Positions 10,701 through 24,000 of a stretch of 64,000 nt of DNA are shown here, piece by piece. A model generated the notes under the pieces. It had not been told where the DNA came from. It made no database searches and saw only the letters and a list, made by a program, of their open reading frames with translations. A program made the position numbers and the translations under genes. Source of the DNA: Amaranthus tricolor (Eukaryota; Streptophyta; Magnoliopsida; Caryophyllales; Amaranthaceae); the NCBI RefSeq assembly GCF_026212465.1, contig NC_080050.1:30613070-30677069 (forward strand), in the 5' to 3' direction. Numbering within the stretch: position 1 is the first letter of the stretch; the number at the start of each line of letters is the position of its first letter.

Positions 10701-13700
10701 AAAATTAATATAATGAAAATATGCATTGAGACGATCAAGTAATATCCTATTTGACAATGTTTTTCTTGATACACGATGAATCAAATGTAAAACAATATGA
10801 ATTGATGAATAGTAGTTACTGTACACGTGTAGCAATTAATTCCATACGGGGGTAGTATTAAAACTATTTAAAGCAAGAGAAGGAGCAACACTAAAAAATA
10901 CATTCGCGCTTTGTTTAATTTTTTTTAATAGTTATGGTCCTTTTTTTTCCTTTTGTGATGATATCAACAATATGATATCAACAAATGTTATTTACCCATA
11001 TATAAGATGAATGGCACAAACAGTATCTTAGTTTCTGTATGGATACCCAGTGTTGTGAGATTAAAAGACTTGCTGCTTTGAAACTGATGATGTTGTCTCG
11101 AAAAGATTAAAGAAGGTGGTGTTAGTTCCTATATACTTTATAGTTCCTCTTGCATAAGCTTCATGCATCTCGAAATATTTAACCATATTGCTCCTTTTGA
11201 TTGAAATATACTGCTGATGAGATTTCTCCCTCACAGGCCAGGTCAAAGCTACGGCATCACAGTGCTGCAGTACAAGTACCTATTGGGCTAGAAGAAGAAT
11301 TCCAAGGTCTTGTGGACCTGGTGCAAATGAAAGCTTATTTTTTTCATGGATCAAATGGGTGTGTATTTTGTGCTTTTATGCAGTCTGCAACTCATCAGTT
11401 AACAGGCTTCTTATGTAATCAATGCTTATTTTTCAGAGAACAAATTGTCAGTGCTGAAGTTCCTGCAGATATGGAAGCTTTAGTGGCAGAAAAGCGCCGT
11501 GAGCTAATAGAGACAGTTTCTGAGGTTGATGATCAACTGGCTGAGTTGTTTCTAGCTGATGAACCAATATCTTCCTCTGTTCTTGAGGTAATTTTGTGTT
11601 AAATCCTAATGATCTGGCCTCAAAGTGTAGAAAGGATCAATGATTGTTAGCTTTCATCGATAAAAGCTGTAGTTATTGAGTTGCTACTATATATGTTTTT
11701 CCACTTTAGAATCTTTCATTTTTTCACACTTTTGTCCATTTTACCTTTAGTTCTGTACTCGATGATACTACTTATTTATCTTAATTTTCTTTCTCTCTTC
11801 TTACCATCTACTTCCATACGACATCATCTTTTCTTCCTCCTCAGTGATTTTAGCTATAGTAACATGGACAAACTAAAAATGGAGTTAGAGCAATATTGTT
11901 TGATACTTCAGCCCCTCTTTGTACTTTATGCCGTGATCACTATCGTTACTTTGTTATAGTGGAAGCATTATTCTCATTGAAGTAGAAGTAAATATTTGTT
12001 TCCAAATCAGCAAAGGTTTTTAAAAAAAGAAAAGAGAAATATTAGAGTTTTGTAGGTACACTAATCTGAGGCTGTTAGATTTTTTCCTATATGTTCCAAG
12101 TCAAAAGTGCTAGTTATTTTCCTTCTCCTTTTTCATTTTTTTGGGTGATGAAATAGTTTTTCCATATTAAATCTAAGAGAAATGACAGATTGCAGAATTT
12201 CAGAACAAAGTTTCAGACTTTCAGTTTTCAACTTGATGGGTACTTTTGTACCTAACTGTCTTGTGACTTTGGTGGTCGGGAGGGGTGAGCAGGTTATGGT
12301 GACGGAAGTCTTTGTGCTGATTCCTGATCCGTGGGTTCTGCTCAAACATCCCTCCCCTTGGGTTTGTGGTATGCAGTTACTTTGTTATTTTTATGGTACC
12401 AAAATAATTGGTTTGTGGTATGCTGTATGCTCTATTGTTTGTGAACTTAGTCATTTTCATGTTGGTATCTTGTAGTGGAGGGAAGATTATTAATTTAAAA
12501 TATTCAATCCATTTCAGATCTACAATGAAAATCCATTGTGCTGTGTTTTTGACTTTCTTCCTTGTCGTGTTGCAATGTGCTAATACTTATCTTTCATGAA
12601 GCATGAGTTCATGATCTTTCTTTTTTTTTTGTTTTGTGAGTAGGAAGCAATACGCAGGGCTACTGTTGCACGAAAATTTGTTCCTGTATTTATGGGTAGT
12701 GCTTTTAAGAACAAGGTATGTTGAAAGTTGCCTTTTCACCCTGTTTAATTGCTGTTAATATTGAGTTGTATTGGAATGTAATTGGATATTCCTGTCATTG
12801 TATTTGAAACGCTTTTTCTCTTCTTTTTTTCTTTTTTACTAAACTGGGATTCATTACATGTTTTCTTCTCGTCTTTTGGCATGATGAAGTCCATTGGTGG
12901 ACCTTATGGCAATTCTTAATGTGGTCATTTCCGAAAGGACAAGCTTTCTAGGAAGAAAAATAAAAACCTCGTATTCCAAATATATACAGATGAAGGGAAA
13001 TATATATTCCTCCCTTTCCCGTTCCCTCTCCCATCCCTTTCTTTTCCTGTTCATTCTTTGAAAAGCTGTGAGTGTTTCTGTTTTACATGCGCTAATAGAG
13101 ACAAAACCAAAAGTGTCATATACGTGTCCAATTTTCAGACTATGTCCTTGTGCCTAAGATGATTCAAGCATTATCAGTTCGACACTTCGGGTTTGTGTCT
13201 ATGTGGCATAGTTTCACATGCCATCTTAGGAAACATGACATAGAGATACGGTCTGGTGAGTGCCTTGATTACCTTTCTAGAAACGGGGTACGATATGTCA
13301 AGTGTTGAGAATTTATAATAGCAGGTGAAGTAAAAAAAATATTAAAAAAGCGTTAGAAGGGTGAATTGCTATTTCAAATGAGAAATTCTAGTGGAGGAAG
13401 ATTAAAATGTAAGGTGTGATTTGTAAATTAAAAGGAAAAAAGGTACTCCCTCCTATTCACCCTAAGTGTCTCATTCTCTCTTTTGATTTTTCACCATTTT
13501 TTAGGTGGTCAAATGGGACAACATATGAAAGAGAAAAAGTTTAGTGTTTTTAAATTTTCATTGTGATAAAGTGAGGTTAGTAAGTGTAAAAGTGTGAAAA
13601 TGTTAAGTTTAGTAAGAGTAAATTGGTAAAGTTAACATATCTAAAAAATATGTGACATTTAGGGTGAGTTGAATGAATTAAGAAATGAGACACTTAGGGT

Positions 13701-16700
13701 GAATAGGAGGGAGTAAGAGGAAAAGAGAAGTATCATGGACTTTTCTACTTCATAAAGCTCATCCTTGACGCTGTTGGCTACTTTATTTTTCGCAATCACA
13801 CTTTCAAGCTGTAACCAAATCTGAAAACAATGGAAATCAAAAGTAAATTCACTCTTCTCATTCACAATGATTAAAAGCCCTATATTTTTGGGATCAATTG
13901 TTTTCTAAATATGGCTTAACGACAAATCTAGGGCTTTCGATCTACGCCTAGGATATGAAATTATCTACAATTTTCATCTAATTATTGAGTCAATACTTCA
14001 AAGGGTTGAAAGATGTGCGCCGTGTTTGGTTTTTGAGTATCCTGTGCACCTTGTGTCATGTCAGAACCACATGCAAAAAGGTCTGTGTCAGGGTAACACA
14101 ATATTATACCGTGTGTAGTTTTCATTTATGTGAGATATTAAGCAGTATTTGCAGTCAAGGATTTAACTAAAAATAGCCTCTGGCTAACGACAAGGGATAA
14201 GGTTGTGTACATTCGATCCAAGTTTCCCTCCTCAAAACTTCGGGGAGTCACCCTAGTGGAAATGGGGATATTGTAGTTTTTTTAAGTTGCTGTTGCTCTG
14301 TTTTTCCAATTGCTATTCTCTTGTCTGTTCTATTCATATTTGCTTTTCTTGAATTACAGGGTGTTCAGCCACTTCTTGATGGAGTTCTGGATTATTTGCC
14401 TTGTCCAACTGAAGTCAGCAATTATGCTTTGGATCAAAACAACAATGAAGAAAAGGTAACTGTGCAGCTTAACTTATCTATTAGATTTGAAGTACTTATA
14501 TCACTCCTAAATCCTAATTAAGTTTACTGTTTAGGTATTGATATCTGGGTCTCCAACAGGACCTCTTGTAGCACTGGCATTTAAATTGGAAGAAGGACGA
14601 TTTGGCCAATTGACGTATTTGAGGTACAAAAACGCGTTTCTTAAAATTTTATTGATGCTAGTTTTGTTATTGAAGAAGTGGTGATCCGTGATGCTAGTTT
14701 GGCTATGGAAGAAGTTATCATTTGTGATGCTTGTTAATTGTTATGCATCAAGTTACACATAATGATCAACATTGATATGTGCTGGTAATAACCCATTAGT
14801 CTTGGCGGAAAACCTCACTGGACATTGCATCTTCTAAACTTAGACTTTCAACCAGTACGGAGCAACATTGAAAATTCGGGGTTACTTGACCCCACTTACA
14901 ACTCAAGTTTGGAAATTTTCTATGAAACATTTAAAATATTCGTGTATTTTCTTATAAATTTGACTGTTTGTGATTTCACTTTGACCCCACTAAACATATT
15001 ACTTGATTCATTATTTCAACTTTTAAGGATGTCTACTTGAATTTGTGCAGAATATATGAGGGTGTCATTAAGAAAGGGGAATTTATTCATAATATCAATA
15101 CTGGCAAGAAACTTAAGGTATGTATATCTTGATTGGTGTTTTCTTTTGGCATTTTTGGAGCAAGTGTTGTGAATAGTATGTAAGATGTTTGTCCCGTTTC
15201 TTTGCTGTGCATGGTGGCTATTGCTGATTTTGGTGGAATATCGGAAAAACTTTGTTTTAGAGGAAAAACTAACATGCATTTGAAGTTGATGCACACCGTT
15301 ATTCCATCCTTCATCTACTATAAGAATATTGCTTATTGCATTTCTAAGCTCAAACTCCAGGCTTGAATGAATATTTGCGATTGCACCTGGTGTCCTCTTT
15401 TTTTATTGATTGATTTTTCACCAGTACTCTGTAGTGCACTCATCATCTTTTTTTGAATTCCCCTCATAAAAAACTTTTCCTTGCCTGAAATGCCAGCCTT
15501 TTTTTGTTATTTCACTTCCCCTTTGTGTGTACTTGAGGCTCTTTCTAACTGTCTTCTAGAATCTGTGGCAGTAATTACAATGTTTTCTATCAGCTTCAGT
15601 ATTGCTGTTTCCCTGCTGCGATTGAGCCTGTTGTTTATGTCTCATCATATTTTCTTTGATGGATGAGATTCTTTTCTTTTGGTTTTGTTTTCTCTTCACA
15701 AAAAGGAATAATAAAATAAAACAAAACTCACTATCCGGCAATTGGTTTCGCTCTGCATGAGTATGAATGGATATTTTGCATATGTTCCTGGATCTGCCAG
15801 TTTGACATTTTATTGTGGGCTAAAATCGTGGGAATACTTCCAAAATAACACGATGAAAATTTTTAAAAGCGCATTGTACAATAAACATCATTTAAACCGT
15901 TATGTATATGCTTCAAACCTCACTTACTGTATGGCTTTCTTATTGCCGTTTTCTGGGATCAGCAGTCTATGTCACTAATTTTCATACTTATATCCAACCT
16001 CATAGCATCTCAATGTATGGAGGAAATAACACAATGATTAAAATGTTAATTTTAGAAAACTGCAACTCTGAAGTCCAAAAACCTCACTTACTGTGTCACT
16101 TATAATTTTTGATCCTTATTTTTAAAGACATGGTTGACTGTGTCAGCATTTTGAATCTGCTTGCTGCTCTGGCATGTGTCTGTAGGTCTATTATTTTAAA
16201 ATAAATTTTTGGACTTATTTTTTTTTTAGAATTGGTTGCAAACTGTTGATGCCCACATCAAGTGTTTCACCATTTAATTATTTCAAATGGGTACCAATCC
16301 CCATGGCCATGACCAGTTCCGCATGAATGTGAGTACGAACTTCTTGGAGTTGAGTATGCAAGATTGAGAAGCCATGTGCAGATTTTTGAAGATTTTTTTC
16401 TTCTTTCTCTGGGTGTTATTTAGATCACTGTTCAGAAATTTTATGAGCTTTTGTCAGGTTTCCCTTAGTGTTGGTTGTGTTCATATCGGTGATGTTTGAA
16501 ATGGTAACTGTACGGGTTTCCTTGTCGTTGAATTATTATTTGCATACGGAAATTGTGGTGTCACTTTCATTTTTGAGATTTGAGAGTTGATGCATGCTTT
16601 AGATGTCTATCGTCGAGTAGATAAAAAAGTCCACCTGATTTTCACTTTTTTGGAAATATTGATAGGTTCCTCGCCTTGTACGGATGCATTCTAATGAGAT

Positions 16701-19700
16701 GGAGGTCAGTTCTTGTTTTTACCCTTCATTTATTCTTGCATTATTTTACATAGAATTTTTTTTTTCTTTGATTGATGCTTACATGCCAATTATTATCTCC
16801 ATCCAATAATGCTCTTTAAACTTTCCAATTGGAGTGTACCATATTGATCTTTACACGTCATTCTTTCTTGATAGTGTTTTTTCCATTCTCCTCAGTTTTT
16901 TACCTTTTCCCACTCCCATAGCTACAGAAAATGTCAAGAACATGGAATGAAATGCATATTTAGTATTGTCTGTACTACCTAGTACCTAGTCATATGAAGA
17001 AATCGATTGTGGCATTTCCTTCTCTAGCCAATTCACTTGGAAGTATTTTATGCTACAGGACATTCAAGAGGCACATGCTGGACAAATTGTTGCTGTCTTT
17101 GGAGTTGATTGTGCTACAGGTTTGTATATCCTCTGAGAATGTGCTAGAAAGATTCTGCTGTTTGTCTTATTTTGAGATGAATAACATTACATAAGTTAGT
17201 TCACAGTTTTAGAGTTGTGTCCAACTTAGTTTTATACAAGTTCTGATTAGTATAGATAAGAGATAAAGAAATGCCAATCAGTTTAGACAAGAGTTGATAA
17301 GGGTTAATAACTTCATGTAGGCTGTGTAAAATGGTAAAAAGAACACGTTCTAATTGAGTTATCTTATCTTTTGTTGTTGAATGGCTGAAAACTCTGGTGA
17401 GTTTGGTACTAAATTGCTGATTTGAGATATAAAGAGTGGGATTCAGTCCTTTACATCATTTTGCTGCTAAATCATTCCCAAAAAGAAGTCTTTCACTTGT
17501 TTGAAACATTGTTGAAAGTGGGAAACTGACTTAACCGAAGAATATCAAATAATATTCAAAAAATCTAAATTTCTCTTCCTCTTTCTGGTTTACTTTTTTG
17601 CCGATTTCCTGCAAAGAATGCTTACTACTGTTTGAACTATTCATGTTACTAGGTGACACTTTCACTGATGGAACAGTCAAGTACACCATGACTTCTATGA
17701 ATGTTCCTGAGCCTGTAATGTCATTGGCTGTTTCACCGGTGTCCAAGGACTCTGGTGGGCAAGTGAGTAATTTTATGAGGCCTGTCAATTATAGTAAACT
17801 AATCTGTATCCTTGCTTTACTGAGGTGTGTGCTCTTGACAGTTTTCAAAAGCATTGAACCGTTTTCAAAAAGAAGATCCGACGTTTCGTGTTGGATTGGA
17901 TCCAGAAAGTGGGCAGACGATTATTTCTGGAATGGGAGAACTACATTTAGCAATTTATGTTGAGCGCATTAAAAGAGAATATAAGGTACTAAGGATAATG
18001 TTGCTTTTGATCTTTGAATGCTGTATAGTGTAAGCAAGTGTATAATATTATGAGTTCACCTTTTTGCTTTATAGGTTGAAGCACAAACTGGAAAGCCTCG
18101 TGTTAATTTCAGGGAGGCTATTACTCAACGTGCTGCATTCGATTATTTGCATAAGAAGCAAAGCGGAGGTCAGGGGCAATACGGAAGAGTGTGTGGGTAG
18201 GAACAAACTATTTTTTCTTTACTCAGAATTTTGAAGTGGAAAGTTTGAATCTTGAATGTTTGATCCAGCAATTTGTAGTATGTCAGTAAAGTTTTTTTCT
18301 ACTTTCCATATCCTTTTTGAGAACTCAAATCAGGTGGAAAGGAGAAAAAAAATCCATGTCAAATATTGTATAATATTTCTTTGGAACTACACTTTTTAGT
18401 TTGTATTCTTTGAGCTAATGTCAACTATGCCTTTGATTTCTATTTTTGACAGTTATATCGAACCACTTCCCCGGGGATCAGCCAATAAGTTTGAATTTGA
18501 AAACATGATTGTAGGACAAGCTATTCCTTCGAACTTCATACCAGCAATTGAGAAAGGATTTAGAGAAGCAGCAAACTCGTAAGTCAAAATTCTTTTTTTC
18601 ATGGTTTTGTATACAAACCTATGCTCTGCTCTTGGCATTATACTTCAGGTCGACTCGTAACTGGTGTATAACCTTGTGTAGGGGTTCCCTTATCGGTCAT
18701 CCGGTGGAGTATATTCGTTTTTGTTTAACAGATGGTGCATCACACGCTGTCGATTCTAGTGAACTAGCATTCAAGTTGGCTTCTATATATGCCTTTAGAC
18801 AGGTTCTTTCCTTGTCTTTTTTTCTTTCATCCTAATCTGCAGATCTTTTTTTTATAATATCTTTGTTGCATTTTGTAAGGCTAAGAAATGTGAAGGGTGT
18901 CTTATGAATTTTTAAAGGAGTAGTGGTACCATAAAAAGTTTCCTGAATAAGTCAAACAGTCTTTGTATTTAAATCATAGCTCAAAATCCTTTCATCAAAC
19001 ATTAAATGACCCGTGTGTGGATGGTTTCTTGAGACTCGATGACAACTCTGCCATTTTAGTACAACTGAAACAGGGCCAATTTTTGTGTTTGCTTGCATTT
19101 TTTTTACTATTAATCTTGCTTGTTTACCTTTTACTCTCCTTTCAGTGTTATACCAAAGCAAAGCCTGTGGTATTAGAACCAATAATGCTTGTGGAGGTCA
19201 AAGTGCCAACAGAGTTTCAGGGTTCTGTAACCGGTGATATCAACAAGTAAGGGGTTATAATATGCTTTTCAGAACTTATGAAGATCGTACTCTATTTATG
19301 TGGTTTGATGTACTTTTTTTGCTTATTAACAGGAGAAAGGGTGTGATTATTGGAAACGACCAGGATGGTGATGATTCTGTCATTGTTGCACATGTAAGTA
19401 TAAGTTTTCTCACGAAAAAAATAGCTCAACCCTCTGTTTATTTGTTTGGTTATTCATTTTTAAGCTCTCTGTTGAAGGGTCTCGTTAGTTATTATCAACT
19501 GTTACGAGGTGAAAAAGGATTCAAAACTTGTGTGAGCTTAGCCTTGTTGCAGTTGCTCAATGTATCAATTTTTCCTGTCACTCCATCTATTACGTCGTTA
19601 TTGTCTCTTAGCAATTGTGTAAAATAGCTGTGTGAGTGACGAAAGATTGATTTAACTCATGTCAGCATTTAACTATCTTTGAAAACATTTTGTCAGCTTA

Positions 19701-20396
19701 GAGCTAGTAGAGTAGCATTGGTTGACTCTTTTAGTCAATTCTGAAACTTTCCTCTCTTGGCTGTGGTTGCGGCTTTACGTCTATATTTGAGTGGAGTGAA
19801 TGTCTATCTCAAATTCCAAGTCTTTAGATATATGAAACCACCAGAAACAGATTTGTTAGAAGAATAATACTTCTTTGATCATATGAAACTGAAGTGTGAC
19901 AAAAAGTGAAAAATTAATTTGGATTACCTTATCAAAAGAATTAGAAGGCATTATACATGATACATGTAGTATTTTAATAGAAAGAAGGTGACATTTGTTA
20001 TGGGTTTTGGAAAAGAGTTCAATGCTATCAAGGAAGACAATTATTTACTGATAAATCTCTTATGTCGTTACAGATTCCTCTGAACAAGATGTTCGGATAT
20101 TCTACAGACTTACGATCAATGACACAGGTGAATGTTTTCAGCTATTTGTGTTCTATTTCCGTTTCTTTTTTAACTGCCACGCTTCTCCCTTTCACGTGAG
20201 AGCTTTTTGAAAAAGATATAGCTATTAAAGAGAAACAGACGATAGTCTATGATTGTGTGAACTCACCCATTTTCTGTCATAAATGCAGGGAAAAGGTGAA
20301 TTCACAATGGAATATAAGGATCATTCTCCGGTTCCTCGAGATGTGCAGACAGAATTGATGAATGAATACATAGCCAAAAAAGGGTCAGAACAGTGA
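7776..20396 (+). CDS. Elongation factor G, mitochondrial (mEF-G)
   Basis: Translational GTPase that moves peptidyl-tRNA and mRNA through mitochondrial ribosomes. Nineteen exons: 7776-8171, 8485-8706, 11237-11358, 11437-11587, 12644-12715, 14360-14455, 14535-14623, 15051-15117, 16666-16704, 17059-17119, 17653-17762, 17842-17985, 18075-18196, 18453-18578, 18682-18802, 19146-19246, 19333-19393, 20074-20127, 20289-20396. All phases close, giving 753 aa, the usual plant length. The Arg/Ser-rich N-terminus (1-50) fits a mitochondrial presequence. G-domain motifs are AHIDSGKTT (70-78), GITIQ (116-120), DTPGH (137-141), NKLD (191-194) and GSAF (315-318). Domain IV has GQYGRV (557-562). The start is the ATG at 7776. 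Upstream in-frame codons begin only with a non-ATG. The gene looks intact. It converges on the nucleotidase gene downstream. The plant mitochondrial form is preferred to the plastid form by sequence and presequence. Confidence 0.96.
13446..13713. mobile_element. Stowaway-type MITE in mEF-G intron 5
   Basis: 268-bp element with near-perfect 30-bp terminal inverted repeats (CTCCCTCCTATTCACCCTAA at the left, its complement at the right) flanked by TA on both sides (13444-13445 and 13714-13715). It is AT-rich and non-coding. The CTCCCTCC end and TA duplication identify the Tc1/Mariner-derived Stowaway group. The long intact repeats suggest a fairly recent insertion. Confidence 0.9.
14195..14290 (+). 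repeat. Probable LINE (RTE-type) 3'-end fragment
   Basis: The stretch GGATAAGGTTGTGTACATTC followed by a cytosine-rich segment and a TTG-containing end resembles the 3' end of plant RTE-clade LINEs and the SINEs that borrow it. A related stretch occurs at 60122-60200. There is no coding sequence. The assignment is from remembered family pattern only. Confidence 0.35.
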
Positions 20397-21072
20397 CATC
20401 TATTCTACCAAATGAAACCTCCACGACGCTCTTCCTCATTCAAGATCATAAACAAACATTTATATTAAAATTTTTGAAACCGGAATATTTGCAGATTGGA
20501 GAAATCCAGTTCATTTTTCTAAACGATTAGATGAAATCTTTTGTATAGTCATATGGTTTAACTTTAGAATTATTAATTTATAGTTGAAGTTGTATTTGCA
20601 AGTTCTATATTCAATATTAATCCAGATAAGGAGCCCGAAAAGTAGGGAAGAGCTGCTGAGTTGGTGACTTCAGCTTGAAAATTTTGAGTTTTTTTTAAAC
20701 GCTTTGAATTGAATTTGAGGAATTTCAAATAATTGTGCTATTAGATGATGGGCTGGCTCAAATAGAAATAATCTTTTACAGAGACTGTCTTTCATAAGAA
20801 TTTGTGATTTTGTTTTTTTTGTTCTATTTCATTTTCAGACTTGTAAATGACACTTGTAATGCCTCATTTTTTATTTCTTCAAAACAGATATATTTTGAGT
20901 ATTGATTATTAACATATCAAAATCATAATTCTTGTGTGAGACGTTTTCTTCGTGAGATATGGGTTGAATAATTTGGCTACTGTGGAGAAAGCGAAGACAT
21001 ACAGTTGATCACTTCACTTTCATGCCTATCTCATCAGACTACTCATTGATTATATACAGTTGATCAATTTCG
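20397..21072. other. Convergent intergenic region
   Basis: Between the stop codons of mEF-G (+) and the nucleotidase gene (-). It must hold both 3' UTRs. Nothing else was recognised. Confidence 0.6.
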
Positions 21073-24000
21073 CTAGTTTACTTCCAAAGAAGATTTCCCA
21101 GACAATTCAAGGATTCCAAACTCATGGGGCATATAGTCTTCACTGGGTCGATAGTACTTGTCGGGAGAGTACAAACTCAAGTTCGTCACTTGACTTGAAT
21201 AAAGACAGGCGAATCTCTCAACCTGCAGACACACAGATAAAAGAACAAGTCCTTAGTTCAATAGAACAATTGAAATTCGAAAGCGCAAAGAATAAATTTT
21301 GATATTTTCCAAACGACAAAGTTTGGATCAGGTTCTTGAGTTTACAACTCTAAATTGATTTCAGAGAATTGAAATGAATTCCTGTTTCAGGCATGACCTT
21401 GGTCGGTTGGTCGTCATGGCAAGTTCGGAGAGAATGTACATGGAAAAGTTCGGAGATTATGGCAAGTTTACCTGATGAGCAAAGCGAGAATTCTGATAGC
21501 CAGTCTTCATGAGTTGTCCCCAGACCTTGTGAAACTGAAATTTACATGGAAATGCTTCAGGGGGTCAAATAACATATTGAAATAAGATAGGCTCATCACA
21601 TAAACGACCTGTCAAGCAAGCATGGAACAGTCCAAAGGGAAGTACCACATATAGTTTTAAGCAAACTTTGATTCAGCATTAATGTTAAGCGGAAAAAAAA
21701 AAATCGGCATCCATGGGAATCTGACCTTTTGATGACATTGACAGAGGAGTTGTTGATGACCAAGTCGAACCTGCTCCCTTTGTTCCTAAGAGGCAATACC
21801 AATACAGATAAGGACGTATGTGAGTCACTCACAATATGAATATGAACACATTAATTTAGGCATCGTCTCTCAAAGTGTATTGGCTGAAGCCAAGTATCAA
21901 AGAGCAAAAGAGCATTCCAGTAGAACGATTTATATGACGGCCCGTTTGGTTGTTGGTATTATATGACGGTAATGAGAACGATTTATCGTGTACATTTGCA
22001 TGAATTGTATCATTTCATTCCCATGGTAACTAAAAAGTTGATAATAAAAAAGTTTTTTTGTTTATAACTTTTCATTACCACCTAATACCACCACTTTGAT
22101 TGGAAATGCATTGGAATGTATTTTGTGAATAAAATGAGATGATTGAAGTACAAAAAGCATGGCCACAAACTTTTTAAGAGATTTTCACACCAAAATTACA
22201 CTAAATTTTTATTACCATTCTCACCATTTAATACCGACTACCAAACGGGCTGTAAATGATATTCTGCCAAAAGTTTAACTAACAGATGAAGTTGCTTGAC
22301 CAAAAGCAACAATATTGATAATTAATCTGGAAAATAATCTGTTAACATACCTCCAATCTGTCAATCTCAGTCAATAACTTTTGCTTTGTGTCAACGGTGA
22401 GATCCTTAAATCTGAATGATTCACAGTTAAAGTAACAATTAACAAAGGATACAAGGTTCAGAGTTAAGAGAACAGAAAGAAAACAGTCTCGTTCTCCATC
22501 AACCTCTGCCAAAGGATAAAGGGTAACAAAGAGTCGAGAGTAGCAGAATCACAATTTTTCGATATGCTGAATGAAGCACGTGTAGACAACAGATGTGTGT
22601 TTATAGAAAGTGGGTAATGGATAAGACATATAAGAAGTTTATATGTGCAAGACACTCAACACGAATGCATCTCGTTAGCTAATTTATCACCTCTGTCTGG
22701 ATTTAGTCGTCACAAACTCAACTAGTTCAAATAATACACTCAACACGAAATTATGTATGGCATAGTAGTCTTTATATTCTCTGCACGAACATACTACCCA
22801 AAAATAACTTGCTTTCATGATAATCTTAGACAAAAGTTAAGAAAATATAATCCTACAGAGCATAACAAATGCTTACTTGAGAGACCACTGTGCATGATGT
22901 AGTTTGTCTTCAATCTGATCACGATCACACCTCAATCCTTGAAGTTGCTGCAGTCATAATTATGAAGAAATACAAAGTAAAATGAGGCACAAAAAGTGAT
23001 ACAAATGCTTTGCAATAGTTTGATATCTGAAAGCTAATTTTCAAACAACTAATAGAAATCTACACGGGGCCATGCCAAATCCTTAGCAAAGAGTCAAGCT
23101 GGTGACAACAACTTAATTATGTCATTCTGTTTGTACATTGCTCATCTAAACTGCTCTTTTTTATCCAACATCTTTCACTTGTTATTGTAAAGATCCTCGG
23201 GCAACAAAATGTTACTAGCATTTGAGACAGTGAAAAATTATTCCAACACTTGAAATATTTTTAAGTGATACGAGTTACAGTTCTAGAAGTGTATCAAAAG
23301 CTAATTGCTATCTATAATACCAATGGTTGTAATCAAAAGCTTACTAAATTACGCATGTTTAAAAGGTTCTACAATAATTTACAAATGTTACTCACATAGT
23401 TACATGACATTTGCAATAAATGATCATCTATGGTTCAAAGACTTGCAACATACCACCTCATCCCCCTAACCACAATTTACTATCAAGAATGTAGACTTGT
23501 CTATTGTTGACAAGGATGCGAGACTAGCACGTTTCAGGGCTTAGGTCCACACAACAAGCAAAAGTACGGCTAAAAAATGCACACAATACTGAGTCAAAAT
23601 AGGAGGACTTTGCATACGAGTCCTACACTAGGTTGGACTCTTGCAACTAACATGGTAAGGAGAGCAACAGCGTGGCTGTTGAGTCCTAAGAGAGGTTTTC
23701 AATGATCAAATAATACCCTACAGGACATTAATATGATATTCTCCTTCTCACCGTAGTGGACATGCACTAGACACAAACATTATCAACCAATTCATTGAAC
23801 CCCCGCGCAAATTGTGAATCTATCACTTACCATCTTAACTTATAACCTTAAAGTAATCACTTCCAATCTTAAAGCGATCAATTTGAGAAATGGATTGAAC
23901 TATCTCATGATGAGACAACTTGATACGAAAACAAGACTTACAGAAACTAATGAAATTTCTTGATTTCATACCTTGCGAGAGTCCCTAAGCAGCCATATAA

